From Cycloclasticus pugetii PS-1 (GTDB lineage Bacteria > Pseudomonadota > Gammaproteobacteria > Methylococcales > Cycloclasticaceae): a stretch of DNA of 64,000 nucleotides. The stretch covers positions 620,001 to 684,000 of the forward strand of contig NZ_ARVU01000001.1 in NCBI RefSeq assembly GCF_000384415.1. Reading direction: 5' to 3'. Under the pieces are notes generated by a model that made no database searches, was not told the origin of the DNA, and was given only the letters and a program-made list of their open reading frames with translations. This document shows, in pieces, positions 17,807-26,684 of the stretch. Position 1 is the stretch's first letter. Each line of letters begins with the position of its first letter. A program made the position numbers and the translations under genes.

Positions 17807-19678
17807 ATGCCATTACTTAAGCTAGATAATGTTAGTGTAGCGTTCGGTTTAAAACCAGTGCTAGATAATGCCGACCTGCAAATCGATGAACAAGAGCGAG
17901 TGGGCTTAATTGGCCGCAATGGCGAAGGAAAGTCGACCTTGTTAAAAGTATTGGCTGGGCAAGTGTTGGCCGACTCAGGTCAGGTCTGGCGGCAAGCGGG
18001 CATTACCATAGCAACACTTGAGCAGTCACCGTTACTGCCTGATGCCTCCACCGTTTATGATGCTGTTGCTGATAGTTTGGGTGAGGTGGGTCACTTAATT
18101 GCTCGTTATCACGACATGTTGCTTGACCCTGATGTTGACTTAGAAGCGCTGGGCAAATTACAACATCAATTTGAAGCATTAGATGGCTGGTCATTACAAC
18201 AACGTGTTGACTCAGTGTTAAGTCGTTTAAATTTACCCGCCGATAAAAAAATAAATGAAATGTCAGGTGGTTGGAAGCGACGTGTAGGGCTAGCACGTGC
18301 CTTGGTAGTCGAGCCTGATGTTTTACTGTTAGATGAACCAACTAACCATCTAGATATGGAAACAATTGTTTGGTTAGAAAAACAACTTGCAACCTTTCGC
18401 GGTGCCGTGGTTTGCATTACACATGACCGAGTTTTTTTACAAAATATAGCCAAACGTATTATAGAAATAGATAGAGGACAGCTAACCAGTTGGTCGTGTA
18501 GCTATGAGCAATACCTTGAAAGAAAAGCGGCCGCATTAGAGTCTGAAGCAAAAACAAATGCAGAATTTGATAAAAAGCTAGCGCGTGAAGAAGTCTGGAT
18601 TAGACAAGGCATTAAAGCGAGAAGAACACGAAATGAAGGCCGTGTGAGGGCTTTACAACAGTTACGGCGGGAACGTGCAGAGCGAAGAAACCTAGCCGGC
18701 CCTGCGAAACTAGAGGTTGAATCAGGTGAAAAGTCTGGCAAGTTGGTGATAGAGGCGGAGGATATTTCTATTGCCTATGGCGGGCGTAAAATGGTCGATC
18801 AGTTTTCATGTCGATTAATGCGGGGTGACCGCATAGGATTGGTAGGACCAAATGGTATTGGCAAAAGTACGCTCATTAAAGCGTTGCTAAAAGAAATTGA
18901 ATTAGATTCCGGTGCTGTAAAACACGGAACCAAACTAAAAGTCGCCTATTTTGATCAGCACAGAGATGTTCTGGATCTAGAGAAAACAGTTATTGATCTA
19001 GTCTCCGACGGACGAGAGAGCATTACCATTAATGGGCGTGACAGGCATATTATCAGCTACTTAGGTGATTTTTTGTTTGCCCCTGAACGAGCACGATCAC
19101 CAGCAAAAGTATTATCTGGTGGTGAACGTAATCGAATTTTACTGGCGAAGTTATTTAGTCAGCCGGCTAACTTTATCGTGATGGATGAACCGACTAATGA
19201 TTTAGATGTTGAAACATTAGAGTTACTAGAAGAGTTACTGGTTGACTATGAAGGTACCTTAATACTGGTGAGTCACGACCGTAAGTTCTTAGAAAACGTG
19301 GTTACTAATTTTTGGTTTTTTGAAGGGGATGGTGTCATTACTGATTATGTAGGTGAGTTGCCTAATTGGAGTCAAATTATTAAAGACAGTAGTCAGGCCG
19401 AGCAGCCGAGTAAAACGGTTAGTGAAAAAAAACAGCCTAAAACCGTTAAAAAGCCGAAATTAAGTTTCAAAGTTAAAAAAGAATTAGATGACTTACCAAA
19501 GCAGATCGAGGTGCTTGAAGAAACGTTAGCGAAGCTACAGCAATTAACGAGTACGGCGGAGTTTCATGCAGGAGACCGAGAAGAGATAAAAAGCAAAATG
19601 GCTGAATTAACGTCTATCGATGAACAATTACAAGAAAAGTATCAACGTTGGGATGAGTTAGAGTCTCAACTACAATAA
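17807..19678 (+). CDS. uup: ABC-F family ATPase Uup
   Basis: A 623-residue cytosolic ATPase with two nucleotide-binding domains and no membrane segment. Walker A motifs are GRNGEGKST (about 37-45) and GPNGIGKST; signatures are MSGGWKRRVGLA and LSGGERNRILLA; Walker B/D-loops are LLLDEPTNHLD and VMDEPTNDLD. The P-site tRNA-interaction linker, rich in Arg and Lys, lies between the two domains. The Lys-rich C-terminal coiled coil (about 545-623) separates Uup from EttA and YbiT. Uup acts on ribosomes and affects transposon excision and RecG-like functions in E. coli. Its stop is about 75 bases before the tRNA-Ser gene. Confidence 0.93.
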   Translation: MPLLKLDNVSVAFGLKPVLDNADLQIDEQERVGLIGRNGEGKSTLLKVLAGQVLADSGQVWRQAGITIATLEQSPLLPDASTVYDAVADSLGEVGHLIARYHDMLLDPDVDLEALGKLQHQFEALDGWSLQQRVDSVLSRLNLPADKKINEMSGGWKRRVGLARALVVEPDVLLLDEPTNHLDMETIVWLEKQLATFRGAVVCITHDRVFLQNIAKRIIEIDRGQLTSWSCSYEQYLERKAAALESEAKTNAEFDKKLAREEVWIRQGIKARRTRNEGRVRALQQLRRERAERRNLAGPAKLEVESGEKSGKLVIEAEDISIAYGGRKMVDQFSCRLMRGDRIGLVGPNGIGKSTLIKALLKEIELDSGAVKHGTKLKVAYFDQHRDVLDLEKTVIDLVSDGRESITINGRDRHIISYLGDFLFAPERARSPAKVLSGGERNRILLAKLFSQPANFIVMDEPTNDLDVETLELLEELLVDYEGTLILVSHDRKFLENVVTNFWFFEGDGVITDYVGELPNWSQIIKDSSQAEQPSKTVSEKKQPKTVKKPKLSFKVKKELDDLPKQIEVLEETLAKLQQLTSTAEFHAGDREEIKSKMAELTSIDEQLQEKYQRWDELESQLQ

Positions 19679-19702
19679 ATACAAAAGGTTTAAGTTTGCT
19701 GA

Positions 19703-19708
19703 TATAAT
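19703..19708 (+). promoter_or_regulatory. -10 box of the tRNA-Ser promoter
   Basis: A perfect TATAAT followed by a G+C-rich discriminator (AGCGCCC), typical of stringently controlled tRNA promoters. The mature tRNA starts 45 bases downstream. No good -35 box is seen at the expected distance. Confidence 0.6.
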
Positions 19709-19752
19709 TCAGCGCCCTAAAACGCAAGCACAGTGCGTTTTATAAGTTTTAT

Positions 19753-19840
19753 GGAGAGATGTCAGAGTGGCCGAATGAGCACGCTTGGAAAGCGTGTGTA
19801 CCGCAAGGTACCGAGGGTTCGAATCCCTCTCTCTCCACCA
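19753..19840 (+). tRNA. tRNA-Ser (anticodon GGA)
   Basis: An 88-base class II tRNA with encoded CCA. The acceptor stem is GGAGAGA pairing with TCTCTCC. The anticodon stem CACGC/GCGTG closes the loop TTGGAAA, giving anticodon GGA, which reads UCC and UCU. A variable arm (TGTACCGCAAGGTACCGA region) and the T arm GAGGGTTCGAATCCCTC are evident. It lies just upstream of the convergent efflux operon, and no direct repeat of its 3' end was found elsewhere in the window. Confidence 0.97.
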
Positions 19841-19950
19841 TTAACTGCAAACGAAGCGCCATCTGCCGCAGATGGCATAGCCAAAAAATCAGTGCTGCAT
19901 TAATTTGAAGGCTTCTACAACTAGCCCTATTGAACGGTAAAAAGTGATAT

Positions 19951-20832
19951 TCAACCTTCATGATTATTGATAGTAATGCTGGCTGTTCGCCCTGAAATAA
20001 GTGCTATGTTATCAGGAATTTCATCAATCGCTATGCGGACTGGTACACGTTGTGCCAACCTTATCCAGTTAAAAGTTGGATTGACATTGGCGATCAGTGT
20101 ATTAGAGGATGTTGCACGTTCACGGTCTTCAATTGCGGATGAAATCCCGACGACATGTCCGCTGATAGCTTGGTCTTCTCCCATAATATGAACTGTTGCA
20201 GGCATGCCAGTGCGAATATGGCTTAGTTTTGTTTCTTCAAAATATCCAGCGACATAAAAGCTATCAATATCGACCAACGCCATTACCGGTTGTCCGGCGG
20301 TTGCATAGGTTCCTGGGCGCAGTGAAAAATTGGTTACGATTCCATTGATTGGGGACTTCACTTGCGAGCGCTCTAGATTAAGGCGGGCGAGTTTCAGGTC
20401 TGCCAATGCTTGCTCATATTTCGCCTGGGCCTGCTCAGCAACAGAGATACGGTTATCACGTTCTTGTTCCGAGACAATGGTGTTTTTTAGGGTTTTATAT
20501 CGTTTTTCCTCCCTGTTTGCTGCAGCAAGTGTTGCCCTAGCATTGCTTAAAGCAGCTTCGTTTTGCGCTACAGTATTTTCCAAGCGATCGGTGTCGATAG
20601 AAAATAATACATCGCCCTTTTGAACCTGCTGGTTGTCCTGAACAAAGACGGCCTCTACTTGGCCGGATACATCGGAAGATAAGGCAACAATGTCGGCCTT
20701 GATCTTGCCATCGCGTGTTTGCGGAGTGTAAGTATAGTAGGAATAGATATGCCAGAGCACAAACGCTGCAAGAACGGTCAGCGTGCATGTCATCATGACT
20801 TTTAGGATGTGAATTGTTTTTTCTTTTTGCAT
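19951..20832 (-). CDS. HlyD-family efflux adaptor, AaeA/EmrA-like
   Basis: A 293-residue periplasmic membrane fusion protein. One N-terminal membrane anchor (about 9-27) precedes a biotinyl-lipoyl-like barrel half (AVFVQDNQQVQKGDVLFSID). A coiled-coil hairpin spans about 80-150, and the second barrel half (SQVKSPINGIVTNFSLRPG) and beta-barrel domain follow. It links the FUSC-type inner-membrane exporter to an outer-membrane channel. It is the last gene of a four-gene operon (MarR, FUSC, DUF1656, HlyD) and starts 3 bases after the DUF1656 gene. In E. coli the aaeXAB system exports aromatic carboxylic acids such as p-hydroxybenzoate; a similar substrate is inferred here. Confidence 0.9.
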   Translation of the reverse strand: MQKEKTIHILKVMMTCTLTVLAAFVLWHIYSYYTYTPQTRDGKIKADIVALSSDVSGQVEAVFVQDNQQVQKGDVLFSIDTDRLENTVAQNEAALSNARATLAAANREEKRYKTLKNTIVSEQERDNRISVAEQAQAKYEQALADLKLARLNLERSQVKSPINGIVTNFSLRPGTYATAGQPVMALVDIDSFYVAGYFEETKLSHIRTGMPATVHIMGEDQAISGHVVGISSAIEDRERATSSNTLIANVNPTFNWIRLAQRVPVRIAIDEIPDNIALISGRTASITINNHEG

Positions 20833-20835
20833 ATT

Positions 20836-21060
20836 TTAACCGGTTATAAGGTAAAAAGTTTTAAGTGAGATCCCCAGTAATATAAAAAATAGGGACATAT
20901 CGAATAAGGGGCGATGCCAGACAACTTTGTAGATGTTCACTTTTTCAAAAAGAGTTGAAATCATGATTCTTCCAATAAATGCACTTAGCAAGCATAAGAG
21001 TAACGGCGAGATAAATATTCCAGCTATATCAATTTCTCCGATCATGGGGCATACCTCCAA
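20836..21060 (-). CDS. DUF1656 small membrane protein, AaeX-like
   Basis: A 74-residue inner-membrane protein with two hydrophobic segments (about 10-32 and 52-72) and the family opening GEIDIAGIFISPLL. DUF1656 proteins (AaeX) almost always lie between a FUSC exporter and its HlyD adaptor, as here. It overlaps the end of the FUSC gene by 19 bases, indicating coupled translation. Its exact role in the pump is not known. Confidence 0.88.
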   Translation of the reverse strand: MEVCPMIGEIDIAGIFISPLLLCLLSAFIGRIMISTLFEKVNIYKVVWHRPLFDMSLFFILLGISLKTFYLITG

Positions 21061-23018
21061 GCAGGTGCATATTCAAACAACGCAAGACGAAGGCCAATGA
21101 GCCCCCTTAACAGTGGATGTTTGGCCGATTTCAACTCATGCTTCCAGGCGGTTGAAAGGGCGTTGTCTATTTTTGCCAAAAGCTTGTCTGACGGTTCTTT
21201 ATGGTTAATGTCTTGGCGGATTGTGGTGAATAGGTCTTCCAGCACGCGACGAGTTTCTTCATTCAGGTAAGCACTGGTATGTCGTAGCTCGGCAATACTT
21301 GCAGCTGCACGCAAACGACTTAAAACACGAGAGCTAGTATTTATTTGACCGGTTTGTTCAAGCCTACTTGCAAGGGAACCAATTTTATCTAAAGACCGAT
21401 TGAGGAAAGCATCTCTATCGCGGGGTGTGGCGCGGTAAGTTAGGTTTAATACTTCTTCGCGACCCTCACGAATAAGTCGTTCCATGGTGTGTTTGGCGCC
21501 CAACGTGCGCACTAAGCCTAGCGAACAAAAGGCAATAAAAATGCCTAAAAGGTTGGCGATACAAATTTCAAGAAAGACACCAAAATCATAGGGTTGGTAG
21601 CTGCTTTGAAAATTAATGCTGCTAAAAGCCATAGCCAATAGCAGTATCGCCATCGGGTTTTTCGTTGCCCAAGCGCCTATTGGTAAGATAAATATCGCCA
21701 TTATGATCAGAAACATGGGGTAATCATTGGCAAGCGGAAGCAGGCCATAGCTTAATATACTTGCGGCGAATAAGGCGATAATTGTAAACCTACCAAATAA
21801 GGTAATGGCGCGACCACCTTCGTCTGAACCACCAAAGAAGGCGAGAGCAGCAACCCCCATTAAAACTGCAGCGGGAGCATGATGCCAGCCTGTTGCATAC
21901 CATAATACACAGAGCAGGCTGTAGGAGATAAGGCTGCCAATAAATATTTTTTTGGCAATATAGGTATCCGGATAAAGCTTAAATGAACGTGTATTGCTGA
22001 CTTCTTTTTCAAGAAGAGGCGGTAACGGCGAATCTTGTTCTAGTGACTGTTGGCATTGGCGTATTTCAGACCAGTTATGCAGTATAGTTTTTAGTAATTC
22101 GGCCATGTTTTCTTGAACTAAATGGCGCCACTTAGACATGGAATCCATACTATGAGCCGTTTGGGTTATTTGTGTAAGTAGGGCTTCGTCCGCTGGCTCG
22201 CCATTTTTTGCATGGGCGGCCGCTGTTTTTAAAGAGGCCGTTAACTTGTTGCGTATATCGGGTTCGGCATCGGCAATGCGAGATGAGATGGCTGATAGCA
22301 ACGGCACTAAGCGCAATAAACGCAATTGTATGGAAAATATAAGTTGGCTTTCCCGTCGCGTAACAAGCGGGTCATAGCGCAATTGAGCGGCCAGAGCAGA
22401 TAAGGAGCTGATATCAGAGAGGGCTTTTAAGCGGTCATGTACTGCTTCGTCGTCGGTAATATGGCCTTCAAAGGCATCATCAATCCATTTCTCCATATCA
22501 GCCAGCCAACCTTGCAATTTAAACTGCACGCCAGGTTTTAAAGAACGTGGAGCAATAATGCTGTCGACCATGGTGCAACATATGATCCCCAGACCAATTT
22601 CGCAGATACGAAATATGGCTATGTCAAACAGTGTGGCTGGGTGTTCTATATAGGGTATTGCGACGATCATTAAGGTCAGACCAAAGAGTTGAAAACCGTA
22701 GCTTCGCGGTGTGCGATCTAGTAAAGAACATCCAAATGCTACTGCACCAATTAGCCCTATAAAGGCAATCATTAAGATCGGTGTGTTTGCAAAAAAACTT
22801 ACTAAAATCAACGAGACAAGCCCGCCACAAAATGTACCGGTAAATCGATAAACGGCTTTAGATCTTACGGCACCGCTCATGGGGTTCATAACCACGCAGC
22901 AGGTAACAATGGTCCAATATGTTTCGGGGAGGCCAATATGCGCAGAGATTGTAAACGCCATCATCGCTGCTAGGTACAGCTTGAATGCGAATAGCCACTG
23001 GTCAGGTTTAAAAATCAT
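21042..23018 (-). CDS. FUSC-family aromatic acid exporter, AaeB-like
   Basis: A 658-residue inner-membrane transporter. Two sets of about five to six hydrophobic segments (about 10-165 and 350-505) each precede a cytoplasmic helical domain, the layout of AaeB/FUSC proteins. The N terminus FKLYLAAMMAFTISAHIGLPETYWTIVTCCVVMNP is typical. It should supply the proton-driven step of efflux of aromatic acids or similar hydrophobic anions. Its start overlaps the MarR stop by 4 bases (ATGA), and it overlaps the DUF1656 gene at its end. Confidence 0.9.
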   Translation of the reverse strand: MIFKPDQWLFAFKLYLAAMMAFTISAHIGLPETYWTIVTCCVVMNPMSGAVRSKAVYRFTGTFCGGLVSLILVSFFANTPILMIAFIGLIGAVAFGCSLLDRTPRSYGFQLFGLTLMIVAIPYIEHPATLFDIAIFRICEIGLGIICCTMVDSIIAPRSLKPGVQFKLQGWLADMEKWIDDAFEGHITDDEAVHDRLKALSDISSLSALAAQLRYDPLVTRRESQLIFSIQLRLLRLVPLLSAISSRIADAEPDIRNKLTASLKTAAAHAKNGEPADEALLTQITQTAHSMDSMSKWRHLVQENMAELLKTILHNWSEIRQCQQSLEQDSPLPPLLEKEVSNTRSFKLYPDTYIAKKIFIGSLISYSLLCVLWYATGWHHAPAAVLMGVAALAFFGGSDEGGRAITLFGRFTIIALFAASILSYGLLPLANDYPMFLIIMAIFILPIGAWATKNPMAILLLAMAFSSINFQSSYQPYDFGVFLEICIANLLGIFIAFCSLGLVRTLGAKHTMERLIREGREEVLNLTYRATPRDRDAFLNRSLDKIGSLASRLEQTGQINTSSRVLSRLRAAASIAELRHTSAYLNEETRRVLEDLFTTIRQDINHKEPSDKLLAKIDNALSTAWKHELKSAKHPLLRGLIGLRLALFEYAPAWRYAP

Positions 23019-23494
23019 TTTTGATCAGTTTTGCCATTTAGTAAATAGGCTTGGCATCGCTCTTCCAACAGACGCATTACGCGCGTTGTTGTCTCAATAT
23101 CTTCTTCTGGCACATCACCCATCAGCTTAAAACGAAGGTCCTTAAGTGTAGCTTCCATTTTGCTAGCGTGGCGCTTTCCCTTCGGTAGCAGCTTAATGGC
23201 TTTGCTTCTACGGTCATTGGGAACATCACAACGAACGAGTAGCCCGGCCTCTTCGCCTTGATCAAGTATACGAACCAGCGCGGCTGCATCAATACCAGCT
23301 TCGATAGCCAGCGTTTTTTGTTGAACATGAGGCCCGAAACGCGATGCTAGTAAAACGATAATGGCTAATGACGTGGAAATACCATGATCAAAAGGAAGAG
23401 TGCTAACAGTTTGCATCCAAACTCTCCGTGAAGGCTGAATAACATTAGTAAGATCAAAGAGATGTTGGTCTAGAGAGCGTTTTTTAGTAGACAT
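23015..23494 (-). CDS. MarR-family transcriptional regulator of the efflux operon
   Basis: A 159-residue winged-helix regulator. The recognition region is TLAIEAGIDAAALVRILDQGEEAGLLVR and the wing contains the MarR signature D-x-R-x-K (NDRRSKAIKL). MarR proteins usually repress an efflux gene set and release DNA upon binding phenolic compounds. It is the first gene of the operon, overlapping the exporter gene by 4 bases. A perfect inverted repeat covering its own -35 box (23539-23556) is a strong candidate operator, so autorepression of the whole operon is inferred. Confidence 0.9.
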   Translation of the reverse strand: MSTKKRSLDQHLFDLTNVIQPSRRVWMQTVSTLPFDHGISTSLAIIVLLASRFGPHVQQKTLAIEAGIDAAALVRILDQGEEAGLLVRCDVPNDRRSKAIKLLPKGKRHASKMEATLKDLRFKLMGDVPEEDIETTTRVMRLLEERCQAYLLNGKTDQK

Positions 23495-23524
23495 TTTGTA
23501 TAGTTCAAATGTAAGTTTTTGTAT

Positions 23525-23553
23525 ATGTTATAAATCAATAGTTGATTTGTCAA
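23525..23553 (-). promoter_or_regulatory. Sigma-70 promoter of the MarR-efflux operon
   Basis: On the minus strand a perfect -35 TTGACA (complement of 23548-23553) is separated by 17 bases from -10 TAACAT (complement of 23525-23530, four of six consensus bases). This would start transcription some 20-25 bases before the MarR start codon. Confidence 0.65.
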
Positions 23554-23556
23554 CTA
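23539..23556. promoter_or_regulatory. Candidate MarR operator
   Basis: TAGTTGA and TCAACTA form a perfect 7-base inverted repeat with spacer TTTG. It contains the -35 hexamer of the promoter that drives the adjacent MarR gene, so a bound dimer would exclude RNA polymerase. An 18-base palindrome is the size expected for a MarR dimer. Confidence 0.6.
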
Positions 23557-23879
23557 GTTCAAAGTATCGACAAGCATCTAACATGGTTATGCTCAGTGTG
23601 CTGTATGAGGTTTATCAAACAGCATGTTTAAATATTTCAGGAGAGGGTGAGGTGACTAGCGTTATATCCGCAGCCACTGTTAGGACCAGTGAGAACTTGG
23701 CGCTGACGAGACAGTAAGTTATTAGGCTTTTATGACACGCTGGCCAGCTTTTAACTGGCTGAGCAGGCGACAAAAAACAAAGCGTTATACGCTTTTCAAA
23801 TTGCCGGCGAGATTAACGATAAACCAAGCGTTTATCGGCTATTCATTCGTATTAGCCATACAGTGTCATTCATATAAAA
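23557..23879. other. Intergenic stretch between the MarR operon promoter and the M14 peptidase gene
   Basis: No convincing gene is present. It holds a very short frame (GTG 23652 to TAA 23717, about 21 codons) preceded by GGAGAGGGTGAG. It also holds two small hairpins: 23779-23796 with a short T tail on the plus strand, and the 8-base-pair stem listed at 23817-23837. Confidence 0.4.
23817..23837. terminator. Hairpin downstream of the M14 peptidase gene, possible weak terminator
   Basis: CGATAAAC and GTTTATCG form an 8-base-pair stem with a 5-base loop, about 43 bases past the minus-strand stop codon. No T run follows on either strand, so intrinsic termination is uncertain. Confidence 0.3.
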
Positions 23880-26489
23880 CTAGTTAGATGGCTTTTCTGC
23901 AGTGCTTTGATGAGCTTCATAATGTATTACTTGAGGCTCAGAGTAGTTTGGAACATCATCATAACTAAAGGCAGCATAATATTTTGAGATTTTGCTAGAG
24001 CCAAAGCTGTCGTATGTGTAATTATCCGAACCAGCATAGAGCTTTACACCATCATAGGGTGAGCGAGGTGGGCGGAACCTATTGCGTACGACATAAGTGC
24101 CAACAAATGCTTTGGTAGGTGGGTTCGCCCATGTTAATTTCATTCGACCATTTTCATTGCTTGCTTTTAATTCAGTAACCGCTGCCGTTGGTTTTTTGCG
24201 ACGCTTGATATATTTAACGACTAATTTCACTTCATTTTTATGTCCAGCCTCATGCCAGTCAATCAATTTTGCATAAGATTCTGACTCAGAGGTGGCTCGT
24301 ATTACAAAAGCAGCTGCCTCATTAGATTCGTGTTTTTCTTCTAATGTTAATTGACTATATTTGTCGAAAATGAAGTACTGCTTTTGCTTGCGAACAAGGT
24401 CTTGCGTGGTTGCTTCATAACCGACATACTCGATATTAGTTCGATTTCTGATATCAGAATAGCTGATGGCATTCATGTCGACAAACTCAAGATTAAAGCA
24501 GATATCACGATCACTGGGGGGGGTGTTTTTATTTTGTAAGCAAATAAAGGCTTCGGTAATAACCGTTTCTTCTGGGTTCGGTAAACTGTACAGGTTAAAC
24601 TCAATATAGCCGTATGTTTTACCATCATTTTCGCTAAAACCAGACAGGAGCTCGTTTTCAACAACCCCTTTTTTTGACAGACTACAAAGGCGCGTGGGTG
24701 ATAAGACCACTTCTGTTTCAGGGACGGTATAAATGACCTCAAGGTGTGGGCGATAATGAATCCCGCCACCAAATTTTCCATAGCCAATGTCGAATTGCAT
24801 CATTTGTGAATCACGCCCAAGAGGCAGTGTTTTGGGGCCATCTATGCGAAATAATACCGAGCGTTTTGCTAGGTTTGATTCTAGAATTCGACATTCATGA
24901 GCACTAAAGGTCCAATGACTCCAGATACCCTGTGTTAGGGCGTCTGATGGAACTGTTTGACCTAAGGTTTCTATGCTTTCGGCCTGCTCTATATCTTCAA
25001 AGTTTGTTATATCGGCTACGTTATCTTGCTCTAAAAATGAAATCGACCAATCTCCAAACTGCTCAATTTTTGCGGCGACACGATTCATTGGGTAGAGTGA
25101 AGCCCTGGCAAACTTAATAACAGCATTTTCAGGGATGTTATCGAGGCTAAACTCAAGAACACCGGTACAGATACCTTTGGATTGGTTGATGCCAATGAAG
25201 AGTGAATTGTGACCAAAATGTTGGCGGTTTTGCTCGCCAGTGTATTGACCAACATAACCGACATTGGATTTACCGGGGAATAGCACCCTAGAAAATTCAT
25301 TATGATCTAGTAATGTTTTTAATCTAATTTTTGTAGCAAAAGGCGATTTAATATTACTCAAGCGATGAACCGCACGAATATAGTAAAAATACATGGTGCC
25401 ACTATCGAGTTCTATATCTGTAAACTCTTGTGCATGGGTAATGCCAACTAAATTACTTTCGGTGCAGGCTTGTTTGTTTTTTGTATTGCGATAGATTTCA
25501 AAATAAATATCTTCATCTTCTTCATACGTCCACGTTAACGTGGCAGATTTACTTTCAATCTTAAGGATATTAAGTTCAGTAACGCGTTTTGGAGCGTGTG
25601 TGGAATAATTAATTGCCTCACCTAATGCATATTGTACCGCCGGTATATTTTCATTAATCGACTGGGTCATGTTTTGCATATAGTCGGGAATATTACGGGT
25701 ACCGACTTCGACAACAGTGGCAAGAATGCCTCGGCTATAATAGTATTCTCGTCCGCTTCCACCGATCAAGTTTGTAGGCGGTTTACCACGATGAATACCG
25801 TATTTACGCCCTGTTACTTTGTAGATTTTTCTGGCCATATTGGCGCAAAGCATATTCAGGTCTGTGCCTTCATGTTCGGCTTCATGATTAAACTTGTGGG
25901 CAGGGAAAAAAACATTTCCCTGAGAGTGGTAATCTAAAGCAATCGTAATGTTTTGATGACTGTCCACAAATTGTTTGATGGCCTGAGTTTCTGGCTCACT
26001 AAAGGGCTGTGGCCCACTATAGACGTTTGATGAAGTGTTTTTTGAGCCTGGGAAACCGACACTAAAGTTACGATTAAGGTCAACACCATAGGTACCATCG
26101 TGATTGAGACGACGGTTCTTTCGCCAAAATGAGAAATGCTTCATTGAGTATTCGAAGCCATCCGGATTTAAACAAGGCACCATATAAAGCGTGTTACGGC
26201 TTAAGATGTTGATAAGCTCAGGGTTGTACTCATGGTTATCGACGATATATTCAATAAACTTAACAGCCAGCTCGTTACCAATCCATTCTCTGGCATGAAT
26301 GGTGCCTGTATACAAAAGAGCGGGTTTAGACTCTGCCTTTTCTACATCGAAAGAAGCGGTGATTAGCATAATCTCACGTTGTTCGTGAGTGCTGCCGATA
26401 CTCTGAAGTTTAAATAAATTGGGGTGCTGAGAAACAACATGTTGTAAATACTGTTCTGTTTCTTGGTATGTTTTATATTGTTTTTTCAC
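23880..26489 (-). CDS. M14 zinc carboxypeptidase with FN3 and DNRLRE-like beta domains, no signal peptide
   Basis: An 869-residue metallopeptidase. The M14 domain (about 1-295) has zinc ligands His65, Glu68 (HAREW) and His188 (DYHSQG), substrate-binding Asn139-Arg140 (DLNRNF) and the catalytic Glu261 (VVEVGT), so it should be active as a carboxypeptidase. A fibronectin type III-like domain follows at about 300-390. Two beta-rich repeats resembling DNRLRE domains follow (beginning RVLFPGKSNVGYVGQ and VVLSPTRLCSL), and a second FN3-like unit lies near 765-855. Accessory domains of this kind are usual on secreted enzymes, yet the N terminus (MKKQYKTYQETEQ) is hydrophilic. It appears to start at GTG. 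It lies downstream of two ATP-grasp genes on the same strand, suggesting trimming of a peptide product or substrate. Confidence 0.85.
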   Translation of the reverse strand: MKKQYKTYQETEQYLQHVVSQHPNLFKLQSIGSTHEQREIMLITASFDVEKAESKPALLYTGTIHAREWIGNELAVKFIEYIVDNHEYNPELINILSRNTLYMVPCLNPDGFEYSMKHFSFWRKNRRLNHDGTYGVDLNRNFSVGFPGSKNTSSNVYSGPQPFSEPETQAIKQFVDSHQNITIALDYHSQGNVFFPAHKFNHEAEHEGTDLNMLCANMARKIYKVTGRKYGIHRGKPPTNLIGGSGREYYYSRGILATVVEVGTRNIPDYMQNMTQSINENIPAVQYALGEAINYSTHAPKRVTELNILKIESKSATLTWTYEEDEDIYFEIYRNTKNKQACTESNLVGITHAQEFTDIELDSGTMYFYYIRAVHRLSNIKSPFATKIRLKTLLDHNEFSRVLFPGKSNVGYVGQYTGEQNRQHFGHNSLFIGINQSKGICTGVLEFSLDNIPENAVIKFARASLYPMNRVAAKIEQFGDWSISFLEQDNVADITNFEDIEQAESIETLGQTVPSDALTQGIWSHWTFSAHECRILESNLAKRSVLFRIDGPKTLPLGRDSQMMQFDIGYGKFGGGIHYRPHLEVIYTVPETEVVLSPTRLCSLSKKGVVENELLSGFSENDGKTYGYIEFNLYSLPNPEETVITEAFICLQNKNTPPSDRDICFNLEFVDMNAISYSDIRNRTNIEYVGYEATTQDLVRKQKQYFIFDKYSQLTLEEKHESNEAAAFVIRATSESESYAKLIDWHEAGHKNEVKLVVKYIKRRKKPTAAVTELKASNENGRMKLTWANPPTKAFVGTYVVRNRFRPPRSPYDGVKLYAGSDNYTYDSFGSSKISKYYAAFSYDDVPNYSEPQVIHYEAHQSTAEKPSN

Positions 26490-26684
26490 TGCAGTTGATT
26501 CTTCTTAAAGTAAGGGGCGTTAGATTAAGGGGGCTTATTGGGGGCGTATAAAGCCAGCTAATGCTTATTTGGACGATGCTAACACGTTGATCACATTAAG
26601 TTAACACCGATGCCTAGTTGCTAATGCTGCGTTGTTTGCGGCATTAGCGCATTGCTTATAAGTATCAAGGCTTAACGTCCCTAT

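Noticed and set aside
19858-19876. 8-base-pair hairpin after tRNA-Ser as terminator
   Set aside because: The stem is perfect but no T run follows on either strand, so it is not called.
19749-19961. 70-residue minus-strand frame over the tRNA-Ser gene
   Set aside because: It is antisense to a clear tRNA, a well-known false protein (…GFEPSVPCGTHAFQ…); no ribosome-binding site.
23496-23717. 73-codon plus-strand frame upstream of the MarR operon
   Set aside because: It covers the promoter and operator and has no recognisable protein features; only the final 21 codons have a ribosome-binding site.
23630-23720. Possible cobalamin riboswitch fragment (GCCACTG-like motif)
   Set aside because: Only one short match, no B12 box or consistent stems, and no vitamin gene downstream.
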